A stretch of 64,000 nt of DNA from DATBGO01 sp036558005 (GTDB lineage: Bacteria; Actinomycetota; Actinomycetes; Streptosporangiales; Streptosporangiaceae): positions 47,375-111,374 of the forward strand of contig DATBGO010000216.1 of assembly GCA_036558005.1 (NCBI GenBank). The letters run 5' to 3'. This document shows positions 18,706 to 27,745 of this stretch, piece by piece (the first letter of the stretch is position 1; each line of letters begins with the position of its first letter). The notes beneath the pieces are model-generated. The model searched no databases and was not told where the DNA came from. It was given only the letters and a program-made list of their open reading frames with translations. A program made the translations under genes and the position numbers.

Positions 18706-19381
18706 TCGTCCTGGCCACCTCGGTGACCTTGACGTGCCGCCGCTGGGACAGCACGCGCATCTTCTCGAAGGCCTCCTGCGCGGTGCAGCCGAGCGCGTGC
18801 ATCAAGATGCCCTTGGCCTGGTCGACCACGGCCCGCGAAGCGGCCGCGTCGCGCAGCTGCTGCGCGGCCCGCTGGGAGTCGCCGTAGCTGGACGCGTTGC
18901 CCATCATCGTCCCGCCGAACGCCACCAGCAGCTGCGCCAGGGCCACCTGGCCGGCGTCCAGGACGCCCGGGCGCGCGGCGAACAGGGTGAGCGTGATCGC
19001 GGCCGGGGGCGCGGTCGCCACCATCGTCAGCGTGCAGCGCACCCCGCGGAACAGCGCCGCGCTGGCGAATTCGGGCCAGCGCTTCTCGGTCAGGGTGTCC
19101 GGGCAGCTGATCATCTCACCGCTGGCCAGCGCCGCCTGCCACGGGCTGGTGCAAGTCTCGCGGCTCAGCTCGAACAGCTCGGACAGGTCCGGGTGGGTGG
19201 CGGTCATCGCGACCGGCTCGCCGTCGCGCCACAGCGCCGCGGTCGCCCCCGAGCAGGCCGGTACCTGCCGGGCGGCAAGGTCGGCGAGCTGGTGCAGCGA
19301 ACGGGTGTCCGAGACCGCGGCGACGTTGAGCAGCTCGGCCGCCTCGGTGGCCAGCTGCTGCGCGGCGTTGCGATCCAGCAC
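18674..19381 (-). CDS. GAF-ANTAR domain regulator
   Basis: Predicted RNA-binding antiterminator. GAF domain at about residues 20-160, then the ANTAR three-helix domain: RAVVDQAKGILMHALGCTAQEAFEKMRVLSQ. ANTAR proteins bind paired hairpins in mRNA leaders and prevent termination; the GAF part probably senses a ligand. I favour the GTG at 19381 (235 residues) because GGAGG sits five bases upstream; an ATG at 19441 would add 20 residues but lacks a ribosome-binding site. Target RNAs are not evident in the window. Confidence 0.88.
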   Translation of the reverse strand: MLDRNAAQQLATEAAELLNVAAVSDTRSLHQLADLAARQVPACSGATAALWRDGEPVAMTATHPDLSELFELSRETCTSPWQAALASGEMISCPDTLTEKRWPEFASAALFRGVRCTLTMVATAPPAAITLTLFAARPGVLDAGQVALAQLLVAFGGTMMGNASSYGDSQRAAQQLRDAAASRAVVDQAKGILMHALGCTAQEAFEKMRVLSQRRHVKVTEVARTIIESHPRGPS

Positions 19382-19575
19382 GGCCACCTCCGTCGCGCCC
19401 CGGGTACCGCGGAATGCGGCGGCGCGGCTGGTAGCAAACATACGCGCAATCGGGCTGAATGGTGCCGCCCGCGGTCAGTCCTTGCTGGCCGCGGCGGTGC
19501 TCCCGGCCAGCCGGCGGCGCAGGTGGGCGCGCTCGGTGAGCAGGGCCTGGCCGTCGCGGACCCGGATCGGCAGCC

Positions 19576-20616
19576 TCAGCCAGCAAGCTCCCTGATCTGC
19601 TCGATCAGCGCCACCCGCTCGGCGTGGGTGGGCGCGAGCGGCGCGACGTTCAAGGTGGTGACGCCCGATTCGCGCAGCGCGGCGACCCGCTCGGCCACAT
19701 ACGACCTCGGCCCGATCAGCGAGGTGCCCTCCAGCAGCGAGGCCGGCACCAGCGCCGCCGCCTCGTCCTTGCGCCCGTCCAGGTAGGCGTCCTGGATCGC
19801 GGCGGCCTCGGCCGGGTAGCCGAACCGGACCGCGAGGTCGTTGTAGAAGTTCCTGCCGCGCGCGCCCATCCCGCCGACATACAGCGCCAGCATCGGCCGG
19901 CCCAGGTCACGCAGTTCCTCGGTGCCCTCGCCGATCGCCAGCGAGGCCTGGGCGATGACGTCGAGCGGGCCGAGCACCGGGTCGCGCCTGGCCGCGCCGG
20001 CCGCCAGCGGCGCGCCCCAGGCGGCCCCGGCCTTCTCCGGGAAGTAGAAGATCGGCTCCCAGCCCTCGGCGAGCTCGGCGGCCAGCTCGACGTTCCTGGG
20101 GCCGAGCGCGGCGATGACGACCGGGATGCGCTCGCGCACCGGGTGGTTGATCAGCTTCAGCGGCTTGCCCAGGCCGGTGCCCTGGCCTGGCGGCAGCGGG
20201 ATGGTGTAGTGCCGGCCCTGGTAGGACAGCCGGTCCCGGCGCCAGACCGCGCGGCAGATCTCGATGAGCTCCCTGGTGCGGCCGACCGGCGCGTCGTAGG
20301 GCACGCCGTGCCAGCCCTCGATCACCTGCGGGCCCGAGGCCCCGATGCCGAGCACGAACCGCCCGTCAGAAACGTAGTCCAGGCCCGCCGCGGTCATCGC
20401 GGTCAGCGTGGGGGTCCTGGAGTACAGCTGCAGGATGCCGGAGGCGATCATCATCCGGCTGGTCTTCGCCGCGATGTAGCCGAGCTGGCTGACCGCGTCG
20501 TAGCTGTATGCCTCGGGCACGAACACGACGTCGAGCCCGGCCTTCTCGTAGTCCGCCAGCTCGGCGACGGTCTCGGTGAAGCCGCCTGAGTAGTTCAGTG
20601 CCATCCCGATGCGCAT
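19576..20616 (-). CDS. LLM-class F420-dependent oxidoreductase
   Basis: Luciferase-like TIM-barrel flavin/F420 enzyme, 346 residues. Motifs: MRIGMALNYSGGFTETVAEL, YEKAGLDVVFVPEAY, LGIGASGPQVIEGWHGVPY, GRTRELIEICRAVWRRD and GLGKPLKLINHPVRERIPV. This matches the actinobacterial F420 subgroup annotated as LLM class, physiological substrate unknown. Weak ribosome-binding sequence GAGGAGAGG precedes ATG 20616. It stands between the ANTAR gene and aroQ with ~100-bp gaps. Confidence 0.9.
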   Translation of the reverse strand: MRIGMALNYSGGFTETVAELADYEKAGLDVVFVPEAYSYDAVSQLGYIAAKTSRMMIASGILQLYSRTPTLTAMTAAGLDYVSDGRFVLGIGASGPQVIEGWHGVPYDAPVGRTRELIEICRAVWRRDRLSYQGRHYTIPLPPGQGTGLGKPLKLINHPVRERIPVVIAALGPRNVELAAELAEGWEPIFYFPEKAGAAWGAPLAAGAARRDPVLGPLDVIAQASLAIGEGTEELRDLGRPMLALYVGGMGARGRNFYNDLAVRFGYPAEAAAIQDAYLDGRKDEAAALVPASLLEGTSLIGPRSYVAERVAALRESGVTTLNVAPLAPTHAERVALIEQIRELAG

Positions 20617-20716
20617 CAGCGGGCCGACCTCTCCTCCGGGTGGCCGCGGCCTGGCGGTGCGCCCCGGCAGTCGCCATCGCAGCGCGCCGCGCCGCTGGTT
20701 GTCAAGGCGGTGCTTG

Positions 20717-21160
20717 TCAAGGCGGGCCGGCCGTCAGCCCGGCGATCGCCCGGAGCGCGAGCTGGTAGGACTGCAGCCCGAACCCGGCGATGGTCCCGTC
20801 GGCGACCCCGGCGACCACCGAGGTGTGCCGGAACGATTCCCTGGCGGCCGGGTTGGACAGGTGCACCTCGACCAGCGGCGCGGTGCGCATCGCCAGCGCG
20901 TCCCGCAGCGCGTAGGAGTAGTGGGTGAACGCGGCCGGGTTGAGTACGACCGGCAGCCGCTGGCCGGCCGCCTCGTGTACCCAGCCGACCAGCTCGGCCT
21001 CGTCGTCGGTCTGCCTGACCTCGACCGCGAGCCCGAGCTCGGCGGCTGCCTGCTCGCAGGCGCGGGCCAGGTCGGCGAGGGTCGCGCTGCCGTAGACGTC
21101 GGGTTCCCTGGAGCCGAGCATGGCCAGGTTCGGGCCGTTCAGCACCAGCACCTTGCGCAT
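20717..21160 (-). CDS. aroQ: 3-dehydroquinate dehydratase, type II
   Basis: Third step of the shikimate pathway: 3-dehydroquinate to 3-dehydroshikimate by anti elimination. Dodecameric type II enzyme, 147 residues. Motifs: VLVLNGPNLAMLGSREPDVYG with catalytic Arg and Tyr in the mobile loop, NPAAFTHYSYALRDAL with the active-site Asn, and PLVEVHLSNPAARESFR with the catalytic His. The family usually has LNGPNLNLLG; here Ala-Met replaces Asn-Leu, a tolerated variation in actinobacteria. Last gene of the aro operon, beginning immediately after the aroB stop. Confidence 0.95.
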   Translation of the reverse strand: MRKVLVLNGPNLAMLGSREPDVYGSATLADLARACEQAAAELGLAVEVRQTDDEAELVGWVHEAAGQRLPVVLNPAAFTHYSYALRDALAMRTAPLVEVHLSNPAARESFRHTSVVAGVADGTIAGFGLQSYQLALRAIAGLTAGPP

Positions 21161-22237
21161 CTACTCGCTCACCTCCGCGAACGCCTGCTCCAGCAGCGCC
21201 TCGGCCGGGTCGTCCAGGATGCCGGGCCTGGCCAGGCCGTCCAGCACGACCAGCCGCAGCCGGGCGCCGCGTGACTTCTTGTCCACCGCCATCGCCGCCC
21301 GCAGCGCCGGCCAGGTGCCGGCCCGGTACCGGACCGGCAGGCCGGCCGCCCGCAGGATCGCCTCGTGCCGGGCCGCGGTCGCCGGATCGAGCCGGCCGGC
21401 CAGCCGGCCCACCGCGGCCGCGTAGGCCATCCCGATGGCGATCGCCTCGCCGTGCCGGATCTGGTACGCCTCGGTGCGCTCGATCGCGTGCCCCAGCGTG
21501 TGCCCGTAGTTGAGCATCTCCCGCTGCCCGGCCTCGCGCAGGTCAGCGGACACGACCGCGGCTTTCATCGCGACCGCTCGCTCGATCAGCTCCCGCTCGT
21601 GCCGGCCGCCAGGCCGCGCCGCCCCGGCCGGGTCCGCCTCGACCAGGTCCAGGATCACCGGGTCGGCGATGAACCCGGCCTTGATCACCTCGGCCAGGCC
21701 GCTGGCGTACTCGGCGGCGGGCAGCGTCGCCAGCGTGTCCAGGTCGGCGATGACCGCGGCGGGCGGGTGGAAGGTGCCGACGAGGTTCTTGCCCTCGGCG
21801 ATGTCGACGGCGTTCTTGCCGCCGACGGCCGCGTCGACGATCCCCAGCAGGGTGGTCGGCACCAGCAGCACCGCGATCCCGCGCAGCCAGGTGCCGGCCA
21901 CGAAGCCGGCCAGGTCGGTGGCCGCGCCGCCGCCGATGCCGACGATCGCGTCGCTGCGGCTGACCCGGGCCCGCGCCAGCCGCGACCACAGGCCGGCGGC
22001 CACCGCGATGTCCTTGGCCGCCTCACCGTCGGGGATCTGGGCGGCGTGTACCTGGTACCCGGCGGCCCGCAGGGCCTGCCCCGCCGCCGCGGCGACGTCG
22101 CCGCGGCTGACCGGGTGGATCAGCATCACCGACCGGACCGATGGGTGCAGGTGCGCGGGCAGCCCGGCCAGCGCGCCGCTGCCGACCACGACCTCGTAGC
22201 ACCGCTCGCCGCCGACGCTGATCCTGGTGAGGCTCAC
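21161..22237 (-). CDS. aroB: 3-dehydroquinate synthase
   Basis: NAD- and metal-dependent enzyme that cyclises DAHP to 3-dehydroquinate. NAD/substrate motifs: GIGGGAATDLAGFVAGTWLRG, VPTTLLGIVDAAVGGKNAVD, EGKNLVGTFHPP; metal ligands in SGLAEVIKAG (Glu), LNYGHTLGHAIE (His) and IRHGEAIAIGM (His). 358 residues. ATG at 22237 overlaps the aroK stop by four bases. Confidence 0.97.
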   Translation of the reverse strand: MSLTRISVGGERCYEVVVGSGALAGLPAHLHPSVRSVMLIHPVSRGDVAAAAGQALRAAGYQVHAAQIPDGEAAKDIAVAAGLWSRLARARVSRSDAIVGIGGGAATDLAGFVAGTWLRGIAVLLVPTTLLGIVDAAVGGKNAVDIAEGKNLVGTFHPPAAVIADLDTLATLPAAEYASGLAEVIKAGFIADPVILDLVEADPAGAARPGGRHERELIERAVAMKAAVVSADLREAGQREMLNYGHTLGHAIERTEAYQIRHGEAIAIGMAYAAAVGRLAGRLDPATAARHEAILRAAGLPVRYRAGTWPALRAAMAVDKKSRGARLRLVVLDGLARPGILDDPAEALLEQAFAEVSE

Positions 22238-22755
22238 CCGGCCTGCCCCCGGCCGCGCAGCCGGGCGGCGATGTCAGCGGCGATCTGGTCCGGCGCCCGG
22301 TCATCGGTGCTGACGGTGATCCCGGCCAGCGCCTGGTAGACCGGCAGCCGCTGGTCCAGCAGGCTGCGCAGCCTGGCCCGCGGGTTGCCGATCAGCAGCG
22401 GGCGTGGCCGGTCCATCCCGACCCGTTTCGCCGCCGCGGCGAAGCTGGTCTCCAGGTAGATGACCGGCTGCCCGGCCAGCAGCGCCCGGGTGCCCTCGTC
22501 CATGATCGCGCCGCCGCCCAGGCCGAGCACGCCGCGGTGCCCGGCGACGGCGCTGGCCACCGCCTGCCGTTCCAGCGCGCGGAAGGCGGCCTCGCCGTCC
22601 TCGATGAACACGTCGCTGACCGGCTTGCCCGCCACCGCCTCGACCTGGCTGTCGGTGTCGGTGAACTCCACCCCGAGCAGGCCCGCGAGCAGCGGCCCGA
22701 CGGTGGACTTCCCCGCGCCGGGCGGGCCGATCAGGATCGCCGCCGGGCCGGTCAC
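22234..22755 (-). CDS. aroK: Shikimate kinase
   Basis: Phosphorylates shikimate at O3 with ATP. P-loop IGPPGAGKSTVG (Lys16), shikimate-binding DTDSQVEAVAGKPVSDVF and LGLGGGAIMD, lid region MDRPRPLLIGNPRARL. 173 residues. Overlaps aroC upstream and aroB downstream by four bases each, so the operon is translationally coupled. Confidence 0.97.
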   Translation of the reverse strand: MTGPAAILIGPPGAGKSTVGPLLAGLLGVEFTDTDSQVEAVAGKPVSDVFIEDGEAAFRALERQAVASAVAGHRGVLGLGGGAIMDEGTRALLAGQPVIYLETSFAAAAKRVGMDRPRPLLIGNPRARLRSLLDQRLPVYQALAGITVSTDDRAPDQIAADIAARLRGRGQAG

Positions 22756-23930
22756 GTGATCACCAGCGCGCCGAGGTAGCCGCGCAGGTTCCGGCGGACT
22801 TCGGGCACGCTGTCGCCGCCGAACTTCTCCACCGCCGCGCCGGCCAGCACCAGCGCGGTCATCGCCTCGGCCACCACGCCCGCGGCGGGCACCGCGGTCA
22901 CGTCGCTGCGCTGGTTGATGGCCCTGGCCGGCTCGCCGGTGCGCACGTCCACGGTGGCCAGCGCCCGCGGCACGGTGGAGATCGGCTTCATCGCCGCCCG
23001 GACCCTGATCGGCTCACCGGTGCTCATGCCTCCCTCGATCCCGCCAGCCCGGTTGGTCCGGCGGCGGACGCCCTCGCTGGTGGCGTCCATCTCGTCGTGC
23101 GCGGCCGAGCCGCGCCGCCGCGCGGTCGCGAACCCGTCGCCGATCTCCACGCCCTTGATGGCATGGATGCTCATCAGCGCCGCGGCCAGGCGGCCGTCCA
23201 GGCGGCGGTCCCAGTGCGCGTAGCTGCCGAGCCCGGGCGGCAGGCCGTAGGCCACGACCTCGACCAAGCCGCCGAGGGTATCGCCGTCGCCCCGGGCCGC
23301 GTCGATCTGCGCCCGCATCGCCGCGCTGGCCGCCTGGTCCAGGCAGCGGACCGGGTCGGCGTCGATCGCGGCGCGGTCACCTGGTCCTGGCAGCACCGTG
23401 TCCGGCGCGGCCGCCTCGCCGATGGCCACCACGTGGCTGATGATCTCGGCGCCGATGGCCTGCCGCAGGAACTGCCTGGCCAGCTCGCCGAGCGCGACCC
23501 GGGCCGCGGTCTCCCGCGCGCTGGCCCGCTCCAGCACCGGGCGGGCGTCGTCGTGCCCGTACTTCTGCATCCCGGCCAGGTCGGCGTGGCCGGGCCTGGG
23601 CCTGGTCAGCGGGGCGTTCCTGGCCAGGTCGGCCAGCGCCTGCTGGTCGACCGGGTCGGGTGACATCACCGTCTCCCATTTAGGCCATTCGGTGTTGCCG
23701 ATCCGGATCGCCACCGGCCCGCCGAGCGTCCGGCCGTGCCGGACCCCGCCGGTGATCTCAGCCTGGTCCTGCTCGAACTTCATCCGGGCGCCGCGGCCGT
23801 ACCCGGCCCGCCGCCGGGCCAGGGCGGCGGCGATGTCCCCGGTGGTGACCGCGACTCCGGCCGGCACGCCCTCGCAGATCGCGACCAGGGCAGCACCGTG
23901 TGACTCCCCCGCGGTCAGCCAGCGCAGCAT
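22752..23930 (-). CDS. aroC: Chorismate synthase
   Basis: FMN-dependent final step of the shikimate pathway (EPSP to chorismate). Signatures: LTAGESHGAALVAICEGVPAG, RRRAGYGRGARMKFEQD, the second signature GLPPGLGSYAHWDRRLDG and NRAGGIEGGMSTGEPI near the C-terminus. 392 residues, ATG at 23930. First gene of aroC-aroK-aroB-aroQ. Confidence 0.98.
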   Translation of the reverse strand: MLRWLTAGESHGAALVAICEGVPAGVAVTTGDIAAALARRRAGYGRGARMKFEQDQAEITGGVRHGRTLGGPVAIRIGNTEWPKWETVMSPDPVDQQALADLARNAPLTRPRPGHADLAGMQKYGHDDARPVLERASARETAARVALGELARQFLRQAIGAEIISHVVAIGEAAAPDTVLPGPGDRAAIDADPVRCLDQAASAAMRAQIDAARGDGDTLGGLVEVVAYGLPPGLGSYAHWDRRLDGRLAAALMSIHAIKGVEIGDGFATARRRGSAAHDEMDATSEGVRRRTNRAGGIEGGMSTGEPIRVRAAMKPISTVPRALATVDVRTGEPARAINQRSDVTAVPAAGVVAEAMTALVLAGAAVEKFGGDSVPEVRRNLRGYLGALVIT

Positions 23931-23990
23931 GATGATGATCCTGCCATGCCGCCGGGCCTGCCCCGCGCACCCGCCCGCGCCAGGCCGGAC

Positions 23991-24719
23991 TCAGCCGCCG
24001 GCCTCGACCGCGATCGTGATCCCGCGCCGCAGCCGCCCGCCCAGCCTGGCCATCACCCGCTCGGCCAGCGTCCCCGCGGCCTGCCGGGCCTGCGCCTGGC
24101 TCAGGCCCGGCGCCAGCCTCAGCCCGACCACCAGGTCGGTGCCCGGGTCCCGGTCGCCGTCCCGATTCCCCCCGCCGCCCGGCTCGCGGCCGGCCGCGGT
24201 GTCCGGGGCGGCCAGCCAGATCCCCGCGATCTCGGACAGCCCCGCCGCGGCGGCCTGGACGGCGGCCAGCACGTCCGGGTCCTGGTGCGGCGGCGGCACC
24301 GGCCGGCCCTGCGCCAGCGCGGCCAGCCTGGCGCCGTCGATGGCCAGCGGGACCGGTCCGGCGATGTCGACCACGACCGCGCACTGCCCGGCCACCGCCG
24401 CCTGGCACACCTGCGCGGTGGCGGCTGGCACCGGCCGGGCCCGCGGTCGCCACCTGGCCATGGCCGCTACCGAGGTGAACGCCGGGATCGCCGCCCGCCC
24501 GTCGGCCCCGACCAGGTTGGGGACCGACATCTCGCTGTCGCGGTCCTGGCCGGCCGCGGCCAGGACCGGGACCAGCAGCCGGGCGCTGCTTAGCGCCTGC
24601 ACGGCCGCGTTCTCGCTGCCCTGGCCGGCCGCGAACGCGGCCAGCGCGGCCGCCGCCTGCGGCGGCGCCGAGCCGTCATCGTCGCGGAACTGGCTCTCGC
24701 CGATGGTGAGCCCGGACAC
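23991..24719 (-). CDS. SseB-family protein
   Basis: Actinobacterial protein with an SseB-like N-terminal domain, molecular role unknown. The conserved pattern is visible: ESQFRDDDGSAPPQAAAALAAF, SSARLLVPVLAA, SEMSVPNLVGADGRAAIPAF, DIAGPVPLAIDGARLAAL. GTG at 24719 gives 242 residues and agrees with the family start; longer in-frame starts upstream lack support. A low-complexity Gly/Asp linker occurs near residue 185-195. It lies 60 bp before aroC on the same strand. Confidence 0.8.
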   Translation of the reverse strand: MSGLTIGESQFRDDDGSAPPQAAAALAAFAAGQGSENAAVQALSSARLLVPVLAAAGQDRDSEMSVPNLVGADGRAAIPAFTSVAAMARWRPRARPVPAATAQVCQAAVAGQCAVVVDIAGPVPLAIDGARLAALAQGRPVPPPHQDPDVLAAVQAAAAGLSEIAGIWLAAPDTAAGREPGGGGNRDGDRDPGTDLVVGLRLAPGLSQAQARQAAGTLAERVMARLGGRLRRGITIAVEAGG

Positions 24720-24882
24720 GGCTCCAAGGCTAATCCTGCCCCGGCCCGCGGCCGCCGTCAGGCCGCCCCGGCCCAGGTGAGCAAGGCCGGCCGGGCACAC
24801 AGCTCTGCCGAAGCAGTTGAGACGGTATTTCGCGATGTGAGACTCTCTTGAGACCGCGTCGAGTCCGACCACAGGGGAGCGC

Positions 24883-25371
24883 GTGCGGCAAGTCGACCAG
24901 ATACCCAGGCCGGTCGAGCCGGGAACGCTGATGCAGAAGGTGATCCCGCCGCGGCTGGTCGAGCCATACCTCACCGGCCGCCGTGCGGTCATCGCCGGCT
25001 TCGTGTACCGCGCGCTGGATACCTCGTTCGCCACCCCGGCTGAGTTCTACGACGCCCTGGACCTGTCCTACGAAGGCTCGGACTTCAGCCCGGATGTGGC
25101 AGAGGTCTACCTGCTGCGGTGGAACGCCGTCGGCACCGACGCCTACCAGGTCCCCTACTCGCCCGACCGCGGCGGCAACTGGGCGGCCAAGCCGCCGTTC
25201 GCCGGCAACGGCTTCACCTCCTCCCGGGCGCACCCGGTCGCGGAGTTCTACCTCGATCCGATTCCCGTACCGGTGGGCGCTGAGATCTACCGGGTCACGC
25301 CCGGCGCAGCCGAGTTCATCGCCCAGTTCGACGGGCAGGCGTGGCTGCGCCCGCCAGGGGGGGCAGAATGA
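24883..25371 (+). CDS. Conserved hypothetical protein, first gene of a two-gene module
   Basis: I do not recognise a named family. 162 residues, soluble, no signal peptide or membrane helix. It contains VYRALDTSFATPAEFYDALD, VYLLRWNAVGTDAYQVPY and EFYLDPIPVPVGAEIYRV, so it is a well-formed globular protein with normal codon bias. GTG at 24883 is preceded by AGGGGAG. The stop overlaps the next ATG (ATGA), so both proteins are probably made in fixed ratio. Upstream, the heptamer TTGAGAC occurs twice around 24818-24860, a possible regulatory repeat. Confidence 0.7.
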   Translation: MRQVDQIPRPVEPGTLMQKVIPPRLVEPYLTGRRAVIAGFVYRALDTSFATPAEFYDALDLSYEGSDFSPDVAEVYLLRWNAVGTDAYQVPYSPDRGGNWAAKPPFAGNGFTSSRAHPVAEFYLDPIPVPVGAEIYRVTPGAAEFIAQFDGQAWLRPPGGAE

Positions 25372-26564
25372 TGCGCTACCGGCTGATGGCCACCTACCGC
25401 GGCGCCCCGTACGAGGCGGGCATCGGGCCGTCCGAAGCCGACGTCGTGCTGTTCGCCGCCTGCCCGCCCCCCGAGGAGCTGGGGTTCGAGCCCGCGACCG
25501 GGCACTGGCGCAAGCAGCTGCGGATCGACGACGTGCAAGCGCTGTGGGAGTCCAGGCCCACCGGGGTGTTCCGCGGCGAGCGGTGCATCGTGCTGGATGA
25601 TCTCGGCGATCGGCTGCACATCGCCTACCTGGGTCACGACGCCTACCGGGCCGAGCAGCTCGGCTTCTGGCAGGTGGACCGCGGCGTCTTCGAGCTGGTG
25701 ACCCCGCGCGACGACGTGACCGACATCGTCGAGGAGCGGACCGACTACCCGGGCAGGCGGCCCGGCGCGCTCCCGCCGCTGACCGGGGAGCTGACCGCGG
25801 TGACCGCCGGGCCACTGGAGCCGGTGCCGCCGCCAGCGGGCGGCAACGGGACGCCGCCGGGCTCCGGGCCGCAGCAGATCCGGCTGGCTGACCTGGCCGC
25901 CGCGACGCTGGCCCACCTGGCCTCGCTTTCGCCGCCGGGCGGGCCGGGCTGGGATCCGGCCGAACCGGGCACCGGCCCGCTTGACCCGCCCGCCGCGCCC
26001 GCGCCGCCCGTCAACGGCGCCGCGGCCCCCCCGGCCGGGTACGCCGCGCCGCCAGCCCCGGACTGGCAGCAGGGCGGCCAGCCGCCGGGCTCGGGAGTCG
26101 CCATGCCGCCGCCGGAAGAGGAGCCGCTGCCGCTGGAGGCGGCCGCGCGCCGGGCCGCCGCCGAGGCGACCGCGGCGATGCGGCGCCAGCGCGAGCCGGC
26201 GCCGGGCCCGCAGCCGCCCCCGGCCGCCGGGCCGCCGCCCGGGCCCGAGCCAGAGCCGGACACCGGCGCGGGCCAGCCCCGGCGCCGCCGGGCCGCCCGC
26301 GACCGGGTCGCCACCCAGCGGATCTTCTCCGAGCTGGCCAGCCTCGCCGCCATCCCCCCGGCCGCGTACGCGATCGGCGAGGAGGTCGACAGGGCGATGT
26401 GCCTGGTGCAGGCCGGGGACAGCTTCGAGGTCTTCACCGCGATGGGTGGCGCCCGGCACGAGGTACGCGCCTTCCGCGACGAGGAGTCGGCGTATTTCTA
26501 CCTTTTCGGGGTGCTGGCCGCCGACGCGGTCCGCACCGGGCGGCTCGCCCCGCGGCCGGGCTGA
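25368..26564 (+). CDS. Conserved hypothetical protein with two conserved ends and a Pro-rich linker
   Basis: Family not recognised. 398 residues from ATG 25368. The N-terminal domain (~1-130) has RYRLMATYRGAPYEAGIGP, LFAACPPPEELGFEPATGHW, RCIVLDDLGDRLHIAYLGHD and QLGFWQVDRGVFELV. The middle (~140-310) is Pro/Gly/Ala rich and probably disordered. The C-terminal ~75 residues (QRIFSELASLAAIPPAAYAI, AMCLVQAGDSFEVFTAMGG) form a second domain that looks like small immunity or binding proteins. Coupled to the gene before it. A toxin/immunity or secretion-accessory role is only a guess. Confidence 0.7.
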   Translation: MMRYRLMATYRGAPYEAGIGPSEADVVLFAACPPPEELGFEPATGHWRKQLRIDDVQALWESRPTGVFRGERCIVLDDLGDRLHIAYLGHDAYRAEQLGFWQVDRGVFELVTPRDDVTDIVEERTDYPGRRPGALPPLTGELTAVTAGPLEPVPPPAGGNGTPPGSGPQQIRLADLAAATLAHLASLSPPGGPGWDPAEPGTGPLDPPAAPAPPVNGAAAPPAGYAAPPAPDWQQGGQPPGSGVAMPPPEEEPLPLEAAARRAAAEATAAMRRQREPAPGPQPPPAAGPPPGPEPEPDTGAGQPRRRRAARDRVATQRIFSELASLAAIPPAAYAIGEEVDRAMCLVQAGDSFEVFTAMGGARHEVRAFRDEESAYFYLFGVLAADAVRTGRLAPRPG

Positions 26565-26812
26565 CCGCGCCAGCGCGCTGGTCAGGCCATTGGCCTGGCC
26601 GGGGCAGCCGCCGGCGCCCGCCCTGGCCGACGCCGTTCAGCGGCGGTGACCTAACCGCAGGGTTGGCTAATTTCGCCCGCATCTAGGCACCGGACGGCTA
26701 GGGTGCAAGTGCCGGCGGGGCTGAAGGTCCCCCGCTCCCCAAGCAGCCCCGCCGGTCATAAAATCGCCGGCCCGCCGCGATCCGCCTGAGGTCATCACGC
26801 CAGGATGGCACT
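26565..26812. other. Gene-free intergenic region with a hairpin
   Basis: About 250 bp between two plus-strand genes. The only structure seen is the 12-bp stem described separately (26711-26756). The remainder resembles decayed GC-rich spacer; no ORF or RNA gene is supported. Confidence 0.6.
26711..26756 (+). terminator. Long-stem hairpin, probable terminator
   Basis: GCCGGCGGGGCT (26711-26722) pairs with AGCCCCGCCGGT (26745-26756), allowing one G-U pair; loop of 22 nt. No U-tract follows, as is usual for actinobacterial hairpin terminators. It closes the 24883-26564 module. Confidence 0.6.
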
Positions 26813-27745
26813 ATGGCCGAGCAGACCTTAATCCCGCTTTCCGGCGCGCAGTTCGAGATCTCCGCGGGCGACTACCGCGCGGTGATCACCGAGCTCGGAG
26901 CGGGGCTGCGGGGGCTGGAGTACCAGGGGCAGCCGGCCGTCACCGGCTACGACCCCGACCAGCTGCCCCCGGCCGGCGCCGGCCAGCTGCTGCTGCCCTG
27001 GCCGAACCGGCTCGACGGCGGCCGGTACGCCTTCGCGGGCGCCAGCTACCAGCTGGACCTGAACGAGCCCGCCCGCGGCAACGCGATCCACGGCCTGACC
27101 CGGTGGGCCAGCTGGCAGGCAACGGCGCAGGCCCCGGACGTGGCCCAGCTCGGCCTGAACCTGTGCGGCCGCCCCGGCTACCCGTTCTGCCTGGAACTGT
27201 CCGCGCGGTATCAGCTGGCCGAGCGGTCCGGGCTGACCGTGACGATCATCGCCCGCAACGCCGGCCACCGCCCGGCCCCGTACGCGGCCGGCAGCCATCC
27301 CTACCTGACCGCGGGCAGCACGGTCATCGACGGCTGCGAGCTCACCCTGCCCGCCTCCCGCTGGCTGGCCGCCGACGACCGCGGCATCCCCCGCGGCCCG
27401 GCGCAGGACGTCAGCGGGACCGGCTATGACTTCCGCGCGGCCCGGCGGATCGGCGATACCCGGCTGGATCACGCGCTGACCGGGCTGGCCAGGGACTCCG
27501 ACGGCCGCGCCTGGGCATGGCTGGCCGGCCAGGGCAGGCAGGTGGCGCTGTGGGCCGGCGAAGGCTACCGGTGGCTGCAGGTCTTCACCGGCGACGCGCT
27601 GGACGCCGCCGCGCGCCGGCGGGCCCTGGCGATCGAGCCGATGACCGCGCCGCCGAACGCGTTCGCCTCCGGCATTGACCTGATCACCCTGGAGCCGGGC
27701 CAGAGCGTCAGCCACAGCTGGGGAGTGCAGGTGCTCGCGGGCTAG
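26813..27745 (+). CDS. Aldose 1-epimerase family protein
   Basis: Galactose mutarotase-like beta-supersandwich enzyme, 310 residues, interconverting alpha/beta sugar anomers. Substrate-site motifs: LLLPWPNRLDGGRYAFAG, NAIHGLTRWASW (His), YAAGSHPYLTAG (catalytic His) and LAIEPMTAPPNAFASG (catalytic Glu). The form is the actinobacterial YihR-like group. Its TAG stop overlaps the convergent stop of the next gene within CTAG. Confidence 0.92.
   Translation: MAEQTLIPLSGAQFEISAGDYRAVITELGAGLRGLEYQGQPAVTGYDPDQLPPAGAGQLLLPWPNRLDGGRYAFAGASYQLDLNEPARGNAIHGLTRWASWQATAQAPDVAQLGLNLCGRPGYPFCLELSARYQLAERSGLTVTIIARNAGHRPAPYAAGSHPYLTAGSTVIDGCELTLPASRWLAADDRGIPRGPAQDVSGTGYDFRAARRIGDTRLDHALTGLARDSDGRAWAWLAGQGRQVALWAGEGYRWLQVFTGDALDAAARRRALAIEPMTAPPNAFASGIDLITLEPGQSVSHSWGVQVLAG

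Noticed and set aside
19480..19575. Short coding-like stretch after the F420 oxidoreductase stop
   Set aside because: A frame reading LPIRVRDGQALLTERAHLRRR ends at TGA, but it has no start, no family match, and the upstream enzyme is already full length, so a frameshifted tail is not supported.
26700..26760. tRNA or small RNA gene
   Set aside because: The hairpin is long but there is no cloverleaf, anticodon arm or T-loop sequence; a terminator explains it.
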